Notes under the pieces: generated by a model
Seen by the model: only the letters and a program-made list of their open reading frames with translations
What the model was told of the DNA's origin: nothing
The model's database searches: none
Position numbers and translations under genes: made by a program
Assembly: GCA_903813345.2 (NCBI GenBank)
Contig: CAIIXF020000002.1
Span: 31,056,926-31,120,925, forward strand
Direction: 5' to 3'
DNA: 64,000 nt
From: Owenia fusiformis
Lineage: Eukaryota; Annelida; Polychaeta; Sabellida; Oweniidae
Shown: one piece after another, positions 35,180 to 47,400 of the stretch
Position numbering within the stretch: position 1 is the first letter of the stretch
How the letters are laid out: each line of letters starts with the position of its first letter

Positions 35180-36440
35180 CATCAATTAATAATTGATGTG
35201 AAAATGAGCAAATTGTCATACAATTAGTAATATACTAATATTTCCATTTCTTTTCTTCTGATAAAAGATTAAGATTAGTTCAGAAACAAGAAAGTCACAA
35301 TGAAAAAGACATTTAACCATTATTGCTTTATTTATCCTTTATGATCTTGCTTTGCTGAGACGTATTTTGATGGAAAGTGGGCAATGACGTCATAATTGAT
35401 ATGCAAATAAAATAATTAACATAATTTATTCATGGGAGTAAAGATACTTTTAATCCGCTTCTTTTGGTACCAATTAAGTCAAAATTAGTTGAAAAACAAA
35501 AAAATAACAATCTAAAATGCATTTACAACTTATTAAGATATTCCAAAAAGGGGCGTGGCCTTTGTGTCCTGTTTCCATAGCAACATCTTCAAATTTAATT
35601 GAAATTGTTATCAGAGTATTATAGTCAAACATTGAAATTGTTATCAGAGTATTTTAGTCAAACAATCTTTGGCATCAGACATGTTTTAGCATGGTGACAA
35701 GTTAAATGCATTTTGGCACAGAAAACCCCTTAACAGAATTCAGTTTTTGAGGAAAGAGTGGTTAATGACGTCATAATTGATGTAAAAATGAGCTAATTAG
35801 CATAATTTATGCATGAGGTAAAATTTATTTTAATTCCGCATCTTTTGATACCAAATATGTTAAGATTGTTTGAGAAAGAAGAAAGTTATAATACAAAATG
35901 CATTATACACTTATTAAAACATTGAAAAGTGGGCGTGGCCTTTGCGTCCCGTTTCCATAGCAACGGAGGCATATTTAGATGAAATTAATATCAGATCCTT
36001 GATCTAGAGGTCTCTAGCTTTAATTTGGTATATGATATGTCTTCATACCTCTCAAGACTTTAAACTCCTCTAAATAAGGCCTTTTGGAGGATTTCCTACT
36101 CGCCTAATATGATTGACGTATTTCAAAAATTGAATTTTTAGCCTTATTTGGCGCATTCTGGGCAATTCTGGTGCATTCTGAGCGATTCTAGGATCAAAAT
36201 ATATGATTTACGTATTTAAAAAACTGAATTTTTAAGCTTTTTAGCGCATTCTGGGCGATTCTGATCGTTCTATGGATCAAAATATATGATTTACGTATTT
36301 TTTGACACGTTCTGAGCGATTCTAGGATCAAATATATGGTTTATTAAAAAAACAGGGGCATGCTCCCCTGAAAAAGTTAAGATCAAAAGATATGATTAAT
36401 TTCCGAATTATTTAGTTGCCTCGCTATTCTAGTCAATTTA
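35180..36440. repeat. modular repeat, right member of an inverted pair
   Basis: Reverse-complement modules of 29160-30260. GTCCYGTTTCCATAGCAAC occurs near 35572 and 35950, and TGACGTCATAATTGAT near 35385 and 35767. The outer GCGCATTCTGGGCGATTCTG motifs are in the same orientation as on the left, so the arms have mixed structure. Confidence 0.65.
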
Positions 36441-37508
36441 GAATTTTATAAAAAGAAAGTGGCAATCACATCAAAATACACCGTTATGTCACCAAATGTT
36501 ACCTCCTACCTCGAAATGTCAGAAAATTCTTCAAGAAAGCAAAAAAGGTAGGTCCACATTATTTTAGGAGATATCTGGGGGGGGGGCTCGCACGAAGGAT
36601 AGAGATGGAAAGGGCGTGGCAAAATAATTTTGGTCGCCCCCAACGCAACAATGGTAGAATCATATTAACCTTTCTCTTTATTTAACATTTTTTATTTTCT
36701 ATCACCCTTTAGCCTATGCATAATATTATTTTGATATTTCCAAAGAATGAAAAGCAAACATTCACATTGCACATTTCACTACAATGTATGTCTGTATGTA
36801 ATATAGTCTTGCTTAGTAATAGTAGTAAATATCTGAATCTGAATCTGCTTCAAGACTGTGAACCTGGCTCCCTATCTACATGTAAACAACAGTTCGTTGT
36901 CAGAGTATACTGTCGTCCAGGATCTCAAATCAGTACAAAATGAATATTTTTCGTACTAAATGCACTACTTTTAATAGGTGCATTCATGCACCCTCTGAGT
37001 CTCTGAGGATCGTGTTGGCCTAGTAATACAAGTCCATACGACAATCCAACGCATTAGAGGCGGTGTTCACCGTCTATACTTTTAAGAGTATCAATTAGTA
37101 CTCATAAAGGATAGGTATCAATATGGTGAACTGAGTTCAACAATGTTTTTCTCTTAAACCAATTATTGAAAACATTCTGTAAAAACAAGGTATTTTATGT
37201 TATGTTGACTGATTGACAACAATTTAATGCGAAAATTATTTAGAAATATTTTATATAACTGTTTTTGTTAACATTTTTTGTTTTTTTAGTGCAATTGTTA
37301 TTGCTTCTTTCTACCAATTCTTGAGAATGAAATAAAATGTCTTTCCAAACCTTGTTGGAACAAAATAGCATGTACAACATTTTTTAGACCTCTCAATATT
37401 ATAGTTATACAAAGGAATTTTTGGTTGATTTTAAAAAAGTATTCAAAAAATTAACACAAAATCCCCCCAAAATAGATTAAAAAATCAAGATAAACTTTTT
37501 ATTTCATT
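36441..37508. other. no gene seen; its end is part of a duplicated segment
   Basis: AT-rich. From about 37150 the sequence matches 42830-43080, sharing TTTAATGCGAAAATTATTTA and TTAGTGCAATTGTT. The match resumes after the 2.6-kb insertion. Confidence 0.5.
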
Positions 37509-37539
37509 AACAACATACCTGCCAACCTAAGACAAAAAT

Positions 37540-38270
37540 TTTGCGGTAGATTTTTTTAAAATTGCTGTATTTTTGCGGTAGATTTTTTCAAAATACGGTA
37601 GTTTTTACGGTACTTTTAAACAAAATTGCGGTAGTTTTTGCGGTAGATTTTATAAAAAAAACGGTAGTTTTTGCGGTAGATTTTTTAAAAAACGGTAGTT
37701 TTTGCGGTAGATTTAAAAAATACGGTAGTTTTTGCGGTAGATTTTAAAAAAATACTGTAGTTTCAGAGGTTTGGGGTAGATTTTTGAAAAAAGTATAATT
37801 TTGCGGTAGAAATTTGAAAAAAGCGGTAGTTTTGCGGAAGATTTAGAAAAAATGCGGTAGTTTTACGGTAGATTTTTAAAAATGCGGTAGTTTTTTACGG
37901 TAGCTTTTTGAAAAAACCGGTAGTTTTGCGAAAGATTCTGAAAAAATGCGGTAGTTTTACGGTAGATTTTGAAAAAATACGGTAGTTTGTACGGTAGTTT
38001 TTTGAAAAACCGGTAGTTTTGCGGAAAATTTTGAAAAAATGCGGTAGTTTTACGGTAGATTTTGAAAATTGCGGTAGTCTTTACGGAAATTTTTTGAAAA
38101 AACCGGTACTTTTGCGGAAGATTTTGAAAAAATGCGGTAGTTTTACGGTAGATTTTGAAAATTGCAGTAGTTTTTACGGTAATTTTTGGAAAAACTGGTA
38201 CTTTTGCGGAAGATTTGCCAAAATGCGGTATTTTTCGGTAGATTTTGAAAAATGCGGTAGTTAAACCTTT
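37540..38270. repeat. GCGGTAGTTTTGCGGTAGATTTT tandem tract
   Basis: Degenerate units of about 20 and 40 bp built on GCGGTAG plus T- and A-rich linkers. The short open frames in them are repeat products, not genes. Confidence 0.85.
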
Positions 38271-39377
38271 ATACAATGCGGTTTTTCATATTGATACAAT
38301 GTTTACGTGGTCATATTGTTGTTGTTATTGTGAATACATATTTTACTGCAAGAGTGCTTTTGATAATTACAGTTTGTAAAGTAGAACTACCACCTGAGAA
38401 TTATACGAAACTATTATTTTCAAGAAAAAATAGATATACTATTTTCAAGAATAAATAGAGACTAAACACTTTTTATTCTTCATTTACCATGCCTACAATG
38501 GACTGACAGCAACTTTGGATTTTAATGTTTCAGCAAAATGTACATATACAACTCTTTTACAATAAATCTAGATTGATTCAAAATACGAACACAATATTCA
38601 TATCTCAACTTTTATTCACCTTCTAACCAGTTTTTTTTAGATATTAGGATGTTTGGAAATACCATGAATGAAACATTTACTGAAATACAAAATATGGATT
38701 TTACACGTTTTTACTCACCATCTTATATGATCTATCACTTTAACGAATTAAAATGACAGACATAATGTTCATATAACATTGGAATCATATGGTATTAAAT
38801 ATTGATTTGTTCACTCGCAAGTCTCTAATGATATCAATGTGTTTGTCTGGCACAAATAGAAAATAAGTACAGATCAATTGTCTTCCAAAAATAATCTGTT
38901 ATGAGCATTTGCTGAAACCTTTCCCCTGAGACATCGTTCAGATTCGGATGTCACAATACGTTTATAATAAACCAGAACTCAATGCTTTATTTTTTAATTA
39001 TGTATTTGTTACTGATAATGTGTTCTGATGAAAAATACAACATTTTATCGTTCTGTTAACAAATTGATTAAACTATGTATAATGTATATGTGCCGTTCGA
39101 TCATTGACTCATAACAAATCAAACTACGCATATTTCATACGCTAAATATGCATACACATTTCCACTCATTTATTTAGATGAAGCGCAACTAAAATCATAT
39201 TTTTGTTGCATTCGGAATAAAGATTTGTGTACAAAAGGGTTTGGTTAACTACAAAAATCATGGCAGAAAGAATTCTTTCTAGCTAGTGGTAGTTGGTGTT
39301 TGGACTGATTACACGCAAGCTTACTTAGATAAATATGCGCAATAACCTGATAACCACAGACCTGCCGATACCTATTT

Positions 39378-39770
39378 TTATCCTATGCCTAGTAGAGTTT
39401 TAGAGAGATAAGTTGGTAAGATATATCCCGTATCCTGATTTTGAGGTTTCCATATCCAGAACCTCCATATCTCCCGCTTCGGTGCATATCTTCCCGCTTC
39501 CGGTGCATATCTTCCCGCTTCCGGTAATGCATTAAAATGACTTGATTTGTTTATTTTTACACCTTGTACTATTGAAATGGCCATATGCCCCTGAAAACTC
39601 TACTTGGTATAGGATAAAGCAGTTATGTACGGTCGGTTTGGATATGGGGTTCATCCCTCGGGAGATATGCACATCTACCTTCGGTCCCTACGGTCCCTCA
39701 GGTAGATATGCATATCTCCCTCTGGATAAACCCCATATCCAAAACCTCCCAGTACATAACCCTTATATAT
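39378..39770. repeat. palindromic MITE-like repeat, copy A
   Basis: Starts TTATCCTATGCC and ends CATAACCCTTATATAT. It contains two inverted-repeat blocks: TTATCCTATGCC near the start with its inverse before 39620, then a foldback around GGTAGATATGCATATC. A second copy lies at 53253-53668. Two copies of a 21-bp CCGCTTCCGGTGCATATCTT-type unit are present here, three in the other copy. Confidence 0.75.
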
Positions 39771-40146
39771 TCGGGTTGGTGAAGGAATATTACAGGGACA
39801 GTACAGGAAGACTTCAATTTTTCAGCATTTCCCAATAACAATAACGGGAAATTTTACGGTAGTTTGAACAAAAATACTGTTGATTTTAGCAGAAATACGG
39901 TAGATTTTCGAAAATTTACGCTAGATTTTCAAATATTTACGGTAGATTTTACGGCCGTTCTCATGAAATAAACGAGTTTTTTAAAAAGAAAATTTACGGT
40001 AGATTACGAAAAAAATACGGTAGATTTTTTTACGGGCGTTTTTACGGGAAAAAATGGTATTTTTTTACGGTAGTTTGTCATTTTTTTACGAAAAACGAAA
40101 AATTTACGGTAGATTCCCGTAAAAATACGGTAGGTTGGCAGGTATG

Positions 40147-40408
40147 AACAAGATACTTTTTTAAAATCAACCAAAATTTCCTTTGTACAATTACAATATT
40201 GAGAGACCTAAACATGTTGTGTTTATGTCATTTCGGAAAGATGTTTCATTTCACTCTGGAAACATGATACCAAGAACAAAACAAGTGTTTGATGTATTTT
40301 CTAAAACAATATAGATGAAAGTATATATATATTTTTCAAATTATATTGTTACCATTCAAAAGATGACCATTAAATTGACGATGTGATAAGGTGAACGCTC
40401 AACAATAT
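40147..40408. other. distal half of the duplicated segment, no gene
   Basis: Matches 43080-43330 (shared TTGAGAGACCTAAACATG and ACCATTCAAAAGRTGACC). A further diverged fragment lies at 58378-58475. Confidence 0.6.
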
Positions 40409-41415
40409 TTCACTAGATAGACTTTATAGTGAATTCAATGTTGTATATTGTTAAGTTGTGGAATCTTCAACTAGATTTTCTCAATATTTCACTGCGTTCA
40501 GTCGTGGAATCAACTAGAATTACTCAATATTTCACTGTGTTCAGTCATGCATTGTCATGGAATCAACTACATTTTCTCAATATTTCACTGTGTTCAGTCA
40601 TGAAATCAGCTAGAGTTTCTCAATATCTCAAAGCATTCAGTCATGGAATCGACTAGATTTTCTCAATATTTCACAGCATTCAGTCATGGAATCGACTAGA
40701 TTTTCTCAATATTTCACCACGTTCAGTCATGGAATCTGCTAGATTTTCTCGATATTTTACTGTGTTCAGTCGTGGAATCAACTAGATTTTCTCAATATTT
40801 CACAGCATTCAGTCATGGAATCAACTAGATTTTCTCGATATTTTACTGTGTTCAGTCGTGGAATCAACTAGATTTTCTCAATATTTCACAGCATTCAGTC
40901 ATGGAATCGACTAGATTTTCTCGATATTTCACAGCATTCAGTCATGGAATCAACCAGATTTTCTCGATATTTTACTGTGTTCAGTCGTGGAATCAACTAG
41001 ATTTTCTCAATATTTCACAGCATTCAGTCATGGAATCAACCAGATTTTCTCGATATTTTACTGTGTTCAGTCGTGGAATCAACTAGATTTTCTCAATATT
41101 TCACAGCATTCAGTCATGGAATCGACTAGATTTTCTCGATATTTCACTGTGTTCAGTCATGGAATCGACTAGATTTTCTCAATATTTCACAGCATTCAGT
41201 CATGGAATCAACCAGATTTTCTCGATATTTTACTGTGTTCAGTCGTGGAATCAACTAGATTTTCTCAATATTTCACAGCATTCAGTCATGGAATCGACTA
41301 GATTTTCTCGATATTTTACTGTGTTCAGTCGTGGAATCAACCAGATTTTCTCAATTTTCTGTGTTCGTTGTGTTCAGTCATGGAATCAACTAGATTTTCT
41401 TAATATTTCACTAGA
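40409..41415. repeat. 43-bp minisatellite derived from the end of the THEM6 coding sequence
   Basis: About 23 units of TGGAATCAACTAGATTTTCT plus CAATATTTCACAGCATTCAGTCA. The right-most unit is the last coding exon of the THEM6-like gene itself (minus strand), containing its final codons and the TGA at 41386-41388. The left end carries a copy of a further 30 nt or so of that exon (CACTAGATAGAC and on). Confidence 0.9.
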
Positions 41416-44400
41416 TAGATTATTATAGTGAATCCAGTGTTTTACATGCTCAGGTGTTGGTAGAGGTGACACTGGTCTACCATAGTGATCATCTAGTGCA
41501 TTCTGGGGGGAAATACCTCCTGACCATGTCTGCTTTAATGTAACAACAGCACATACAAAACTGTCCCTATTCCTCACAAATTTTTGTTCGACGTAGAATG
41601 CCTTGTCATCCCAACATAGGAGCTGAAATTAAAGATTGACTTAAGTTCAGATCACTACAAGAGCAACTGTGCCCTGTCATGTGCATTCGATTTTAACTTT
41701 TAAGAGTACGTAGGGGCATATTCAGACACGGGATATTCATTCTCAAACAATCTTTAACAGTTTAATAATTCATGGTTTTGCATGATTTCTTTATTGAAAC
41801 TTCAAAAAATTAGACACATCGTGATTCTGTGATATACATTGTAAAGAGTCTTACATGACAATGCCCCAGATTTTCACCTGATCCCAAGGGTTTTTCCGGG
41901 AATGCCCCATGGCCGAAAATGCCCTAGCTAAGAAGTCTATGATCAGACAATATTTTGAAGCAAGTTCACCATTTGTCTTTTCATGTTGTAACAAGAGACC
42001 TGAATGTCACAGTGAGAGTGAGATACATTTGCCCATAGGCACACACTTTGCGCTAATATTCAAATTTCTTAAATGTTATTAACATGAACCATACTAGTAC
42101 TGGAACTGATTTATGGTATATGTCAGTATGTAATATGCATGTCACTCAGGAGAGTTTATTTCTGGAGAAGGGACCTTGCGACTCAGAAAATAAATTTGCA
42201 CCACTCCTTGAAGCTATTATACATTGGTGGAAGTTTTGTTTTGTCCAAAATCGCAAAATGCTGCCTTATGTTACATGTAAGAAACCCCTGAAAAGCTTAA
42301 AACATACCTTTGTAATGATATTATAAGTATCAAATAAATCGATGGATTTCCGATATCTTATTGTACTTGCTCCAGCCAGCATTCTGCCCTTAAGCTTTCT
42401 CACAGCCTGGTATATTCCTGTGGTGATCCAGAAGTCAAATCTAGCAAAGTCACACTCCCGTAAATACCTAAAAAACATTGAACTTTACAATGAGTTTCAA
42501 TTTTGCGATAAATAATTGTGGGCATGTCCAAAAACAATTGAAGTAAAATAGGTTTCTTTTAATTCTACTGAATTCTGATATACCAATGAACTACAGCCTT
42601 GTGCTTGGATGAATATTAGGAAACACCCTGAGTGTACATACCAGGTTGTTCAATAAATTGGCGGAAAAATTACACTGATTCAAAGATTTTCAATACTTTT
42701 TCATGAAATTGATTCGTAAAATATCAACATATCTAATTTGATTGTTCAAAAATAATGGTTAACTTTGAAATGAGAAGATTTTTCTGTGAACTTATTGAAA
42801 GACCTGGTATCCTAGTTTATATAATGCTACTATGGCATTCTGTAAAAATACACAGTCCTTTATGTAATGTTGACTGACTGACAATAATTTAATGCGAAAA
42901 TTATTTATATATACTTTATATAATTGTGTTTGTTAACATTTTTGTCTTTTAGTGCAATTGTTTTTTGTTACTTTCAGGGTGTAGTTATACATAAAAGGAA
43001 ATTTTGGTTGATTTAACAAAAAATATTCAAAAAAAATAAATAAATAGATTATGATTAAGATAAACCTTTTATTTCATTAACAAGATACTTTTCTAAAATC
43101 AACCAAACTTTCCTTTGAACAATTACAATATTGAGAGACCTAAACATGTTGTTCCAATGAGGTTCGGATACAGAGGTTTCATTTCATTCTGAACATATGA
43201 TACCAAGAACAAAAGAAGTGTCTGAAGTGTTTTCTAAAACAATATAGAGAAAAAATTTTTCCAAAGTATAATGTTTCCATTCAAAAGGTGACCATTTAAG
43301 TTGATGATGTGTAAGATTTTCATAATTTTTTGACGACTGGTTTAAGAGAAATGTGTGTTTAAAAAGTTCACCATATCGATACCCATCCTTTGGATATTCA
43401 ATAATTACCTGGCATTATTCATGTGCAGCACCAGATCTAGGTCAGTTGTCAGACATATACCTGCAAATATTATGGAGAGTACAGTAATACTAGGTCAGTT
43501 GTCAGACATATACCTGAAAATATTATGGAGAGTACAGTAATACTAGGTCAGTTGTCAGACATATACCTGAAAATATTATGGAGAGTACAGTAATACTAGG
43601 TCAGTTGTCAGACATATACCTGAAAATATTATGGAGAGTACAGTAATACTAGGTCAGTTGTCAGACATATACCTGAAAATATTATGGAGAGTACAGTAAT
43701 ACTAGGTCAGTTGTCAGACATATACCTGCAAATATTATGGAGAGTACAGTAATACTAGGTCAGTTGTCAGACATATACCTGCAAATATTATGGAGAGTAC
43801 AGTAATACTAGGTCAGTTGTCAGACATATACCTGCAAATAGAGTACAGTAATACTAGGTCAGTTGTCAGACATATACCTGCAAATATTATGGAGAGTACA
43901 GTAATACTAGGTCAGTTGTCAGACATATACCTGCAAATATGATGGAGAGTACAGTAATACTAGGTCAGTTGTCAGACATATACCTGCAAATATTATGGAG
44001 AGTAGAGTAATACTATACATGTATGTGTAAAATACAGTTATACCATAATCACTGTGATATTAGTTGATTCTTTTTTTCAAAAAAAATATTTCTCCCGATT
44101 TTTGGAAAAAATATCTTAATTTTTATTTTTTACTTGATAGGTACAATTAAGCTTGGCCTGAGAGACTGACAGAGTCTGGTTTGAACATGGGTGGAGAGGA
44201 AATGGTGCTGTGTCAGATTGCTAATAAAAAGTAAGTTACAATAACTACAGCGAGAGACCAGGGAAGGAACAAATAACGTAACCATCCGACGACAAGATAT
44301 TGTACCATCTAAGATGCAGTTGGCAGTTTATATTCAATGGACGGTGCCTCAGCTGGCTTTAGACAGAAAGACAGGTACATGTATGTTTGCAGTAAGTATA

Positions 44401-47400
44401 AGAGTAGATATCTATTTACTGCAAAACATGACTCCCAAATAAATGTCAATTGATTGATTTGTGTTAGATGTGTCTCTTTCTTTTATTTGATGTAATGTCA
44501 AAAGCAAGAAAAAAGCGCAAATCAACCCCGTAGTTGTGGGGATACTGTGAATGTAAGGACCAAAATGGATTTGATGTTCACCATGACTGTACATTTTCCC
44601 ATGACTGTACAGCCCTGTACAATAAGTAGACGCAGTGGCGTAGCCAGGATTTGGTGACCAGGGGTTCTATTTTTATGTTATCCACAAATCTCCACATTCA
44701 TCGGTGTACCTCACATAAAAGCATTTTTGTATTTGTCATACATACAATTTTCACCACTCCAAAAGTTTGGCAACCGTAACACCCCCATTGAGTGTTTTTG
44801 GTGAATCTTTTACTGAAAAGATATTGAAATCTGGGGGCAAAATCATACATTTTAATACAACATTTGTTTAATGAAATCCAAATCAAGAGTTAGCATACAT
44901 TGAGCTAACTTTTGTTAAGGGCAAATCCTAACATATCTTTAAGGAACATATTTTTAACGAGCTATTTTATTTTGAAATCCTCATTCCTAATTCATTCTTT
45001 AGGGTTCAAGGCATTCAAAGATACAGGGTGTCCGGAAAGTAAAGATACAAATGCTCTCATTTCAAGAGATTTACCTGTTATGAGATGAAATTGCACCTGA
45101 ATGTAGAATGACATTCTAACAATATATCCTGCAACTGTCAGGACTTTCAGTTTCAAAATGAAAAAGTTATGGTTGTTATGGTAATGAGAGTCGAGGGTAA
45201 GTGGAGCAACGTCACAACTGTGTTGTACAAATCTCTTTCCTGCTCATACATGCGGTCCTAACTTGGACCGTTATTTTAAATTTTTGACCTACCGGATGTT
45301 TGAAAATCAAGGATTACGAGTCTCATACTGCACCGTTTTTCTTCAAACTTGTTCCATTCAAGGTATAACAAAAATCCCTTTCTGATGGTACATTATTCTC
45401 TTAAACGGATTCCCTACTTTCAGCGGCATTTTGGTCCCCAGCTGTAAGAAGGCCTTCTAACAGCTGGGGACCAAAACGCTGTTAGAACGAGGGACTCTTT
45501 ACAATAAAGTAATGCACCGACATAAAGGCAATTTTGTTCTGCTTTTAATGGTATAAGTTTGAAGAAAAACGATGCAGTATGAGAGTCGCAATCCTTGATT
45601 TTCAAACATCCGGTAGGTCAAAAATTCAAATTAACGGTCAAAGTTAGGACCGCGTGTCATATGATCTTGGCACTCCACGATCTATTCCTATATTATATCA
45701 AATTATGTACCACAACAGCAGAGAGATTAGTACTGCAACATTATTTGATCATTTCATATTACTACTATCATTAAATATTCAGTATTTTCCCCATTATCTT
45801 AACATTCTTGGTGCATCTTGGCCGGCGATTCAAAGACCTGACAAAACCGCTGTTTTCCATCTCTCAGATTGCTGATAAAATTGGCTTCCAGCTGAGTCCC
45901 ATTTTGTATGTTGAACTTCTTTGAAATATTGCTTTCAAATGGTCATTAAGGTAGAAGTCAAAAGATGCTCTATCAGGTGAATATAGGACATTGAAAGGCT
46001 TTATGTCAAGACACTCCATTGTAAGATTTGTTTTTTGCTTTGTGAATTGGTGTATTGTGGAGATGCAATATTGACTTTCCTACTAATGGCCAGGGACCAT
46101 TCTTCTAGGCACTTGTATAATATTTCTTTGATTATACTGGTTAGTGATATAACTACTAGTTCTGATATGTAGCAATGACATCATTATATAAAAGAAAACG
46201 CTATGGCAGTGACAATACAATGATGAACAAAACAAACCATAGATAGGAAATACAACAAAAAACACTGTTTGAAATGGTTGTCTTTAAGCAATTTTTCACA
46301 TTTTAGCGTTGTTCAGGAACTGCTCCGCATAACAAGTCCAAAGATAGATTCCTGCATGTATAACTGGTCATGGCGTAATCATAAAATATGAAATCAAATG
46401 TCCGCCATTTTTCCACATCACAATTTGAATTGCAAGTTTTGGTCTTATTACCTCACCAAAAATTCCAAAACACACATGAAGTGATCAATGTATTAGTTCA
46501 CATCTTCTGGATCGCTAGAATTTACAGCCAGTTAGTAATATCAGACATTAATGACATTTCGTCCAGTTTGGAATATCGCCATTTTTCTTGGAGCCATTCG
46601 TTTTAATTTTAGACGAAATCCTGATGAAATCATATCTCATCATGGGGCGGTCCCATTTTAATTAATGATTTATTTATCAGGCTATTTCTAAAATATTCAA
46701 TGAATTTATGACACGCCGGCCAGCTTTTTTTCAAATGGAGTTCACGGTATTCCAGATGAAATTACCTCTAGCCAAGAATTAGCTAGAGACTCAAGTAACC
46801 CCAGATGATTCAGATTGATTTTTCAAATCACCCCCAAAACTACTTCGGTTCACAGGCACCAGTATCGCCACCTTTTAGCAGTCGGATTAGAACGATCTAA
46901 GCCCTGTATTTTAAAGGGCTTAGGTCGTTCTAATCCGACTGCTAAAAGGTGGCGATACTGGTGCCTGTGCTTCGGAGCGTAGCGACTACTTTGCGGGAGA
47001 CCTCGAACCATTGATCACGTTTGCTCCTGTAATTATTCACTTCTTCACCTCTTTAAAATGTAATTTCAATCAGTTGATCAAATTTTCGGACTTTGACCTC
47101 AAGTTCAAATATTGATATTTATAACAAAAAATACTGACTCATTATTTTATTTTTAAAAGTCTTTCAAATAAAGTGAAATGAAGCCAAAATCAGCTAAAAT
47201 TATGCAATGTCGTAAAATGGCGTTACTGGAATATGATGCAATCACCTGTGACGTCAGACACGTATTGCCACATCAACAACTAAACAAACAATTAATATAG
47301 ACTTAACTGATTGGTTTAAATATTCTTCGCATCATTTGTGACGTCATAAGCATGTACCCCCATAGATGTGGGGTTATTTTGAGGTTTTTTGATATTTAGG

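Larger units (their letters stand above)
37514..40146. mobile_element. 2.6-kb non-coding DNA transposon, TIR CATACCTGCCAACCTA
   Basis: Begins CATACCTGCCAACCTA and ends with its exact reverse complement. It is flanked by the direct repeat AACAA (37509-37513 and 40147-40151). A duplicated copy of the flanks at about 42830-43330 has one AACAA and no insertion, which confirms the boundaries. Inside are two tracts of CGGTAG-type tandem repeats (about 37540-38270 and 39845-40135, same orientation), unique AT-rich DNA and a nested repeat at 39378-39770. No transposase frame, so it is non-autonomous. Confidence 0.85.

Noticed and set aside
37562-38276. Several open frames on both strands in the CGGTAG tract
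   Set aside because: They are repetitive translations of a tandem repeat without start context or family match.
40429-41428. Plus-strand frames reading MESTRFSQYFTAFSHG repeats
   Set aside because: They are translations of the 43-bp minisatellite, whose origin is the minus-strand THEM6 exon.
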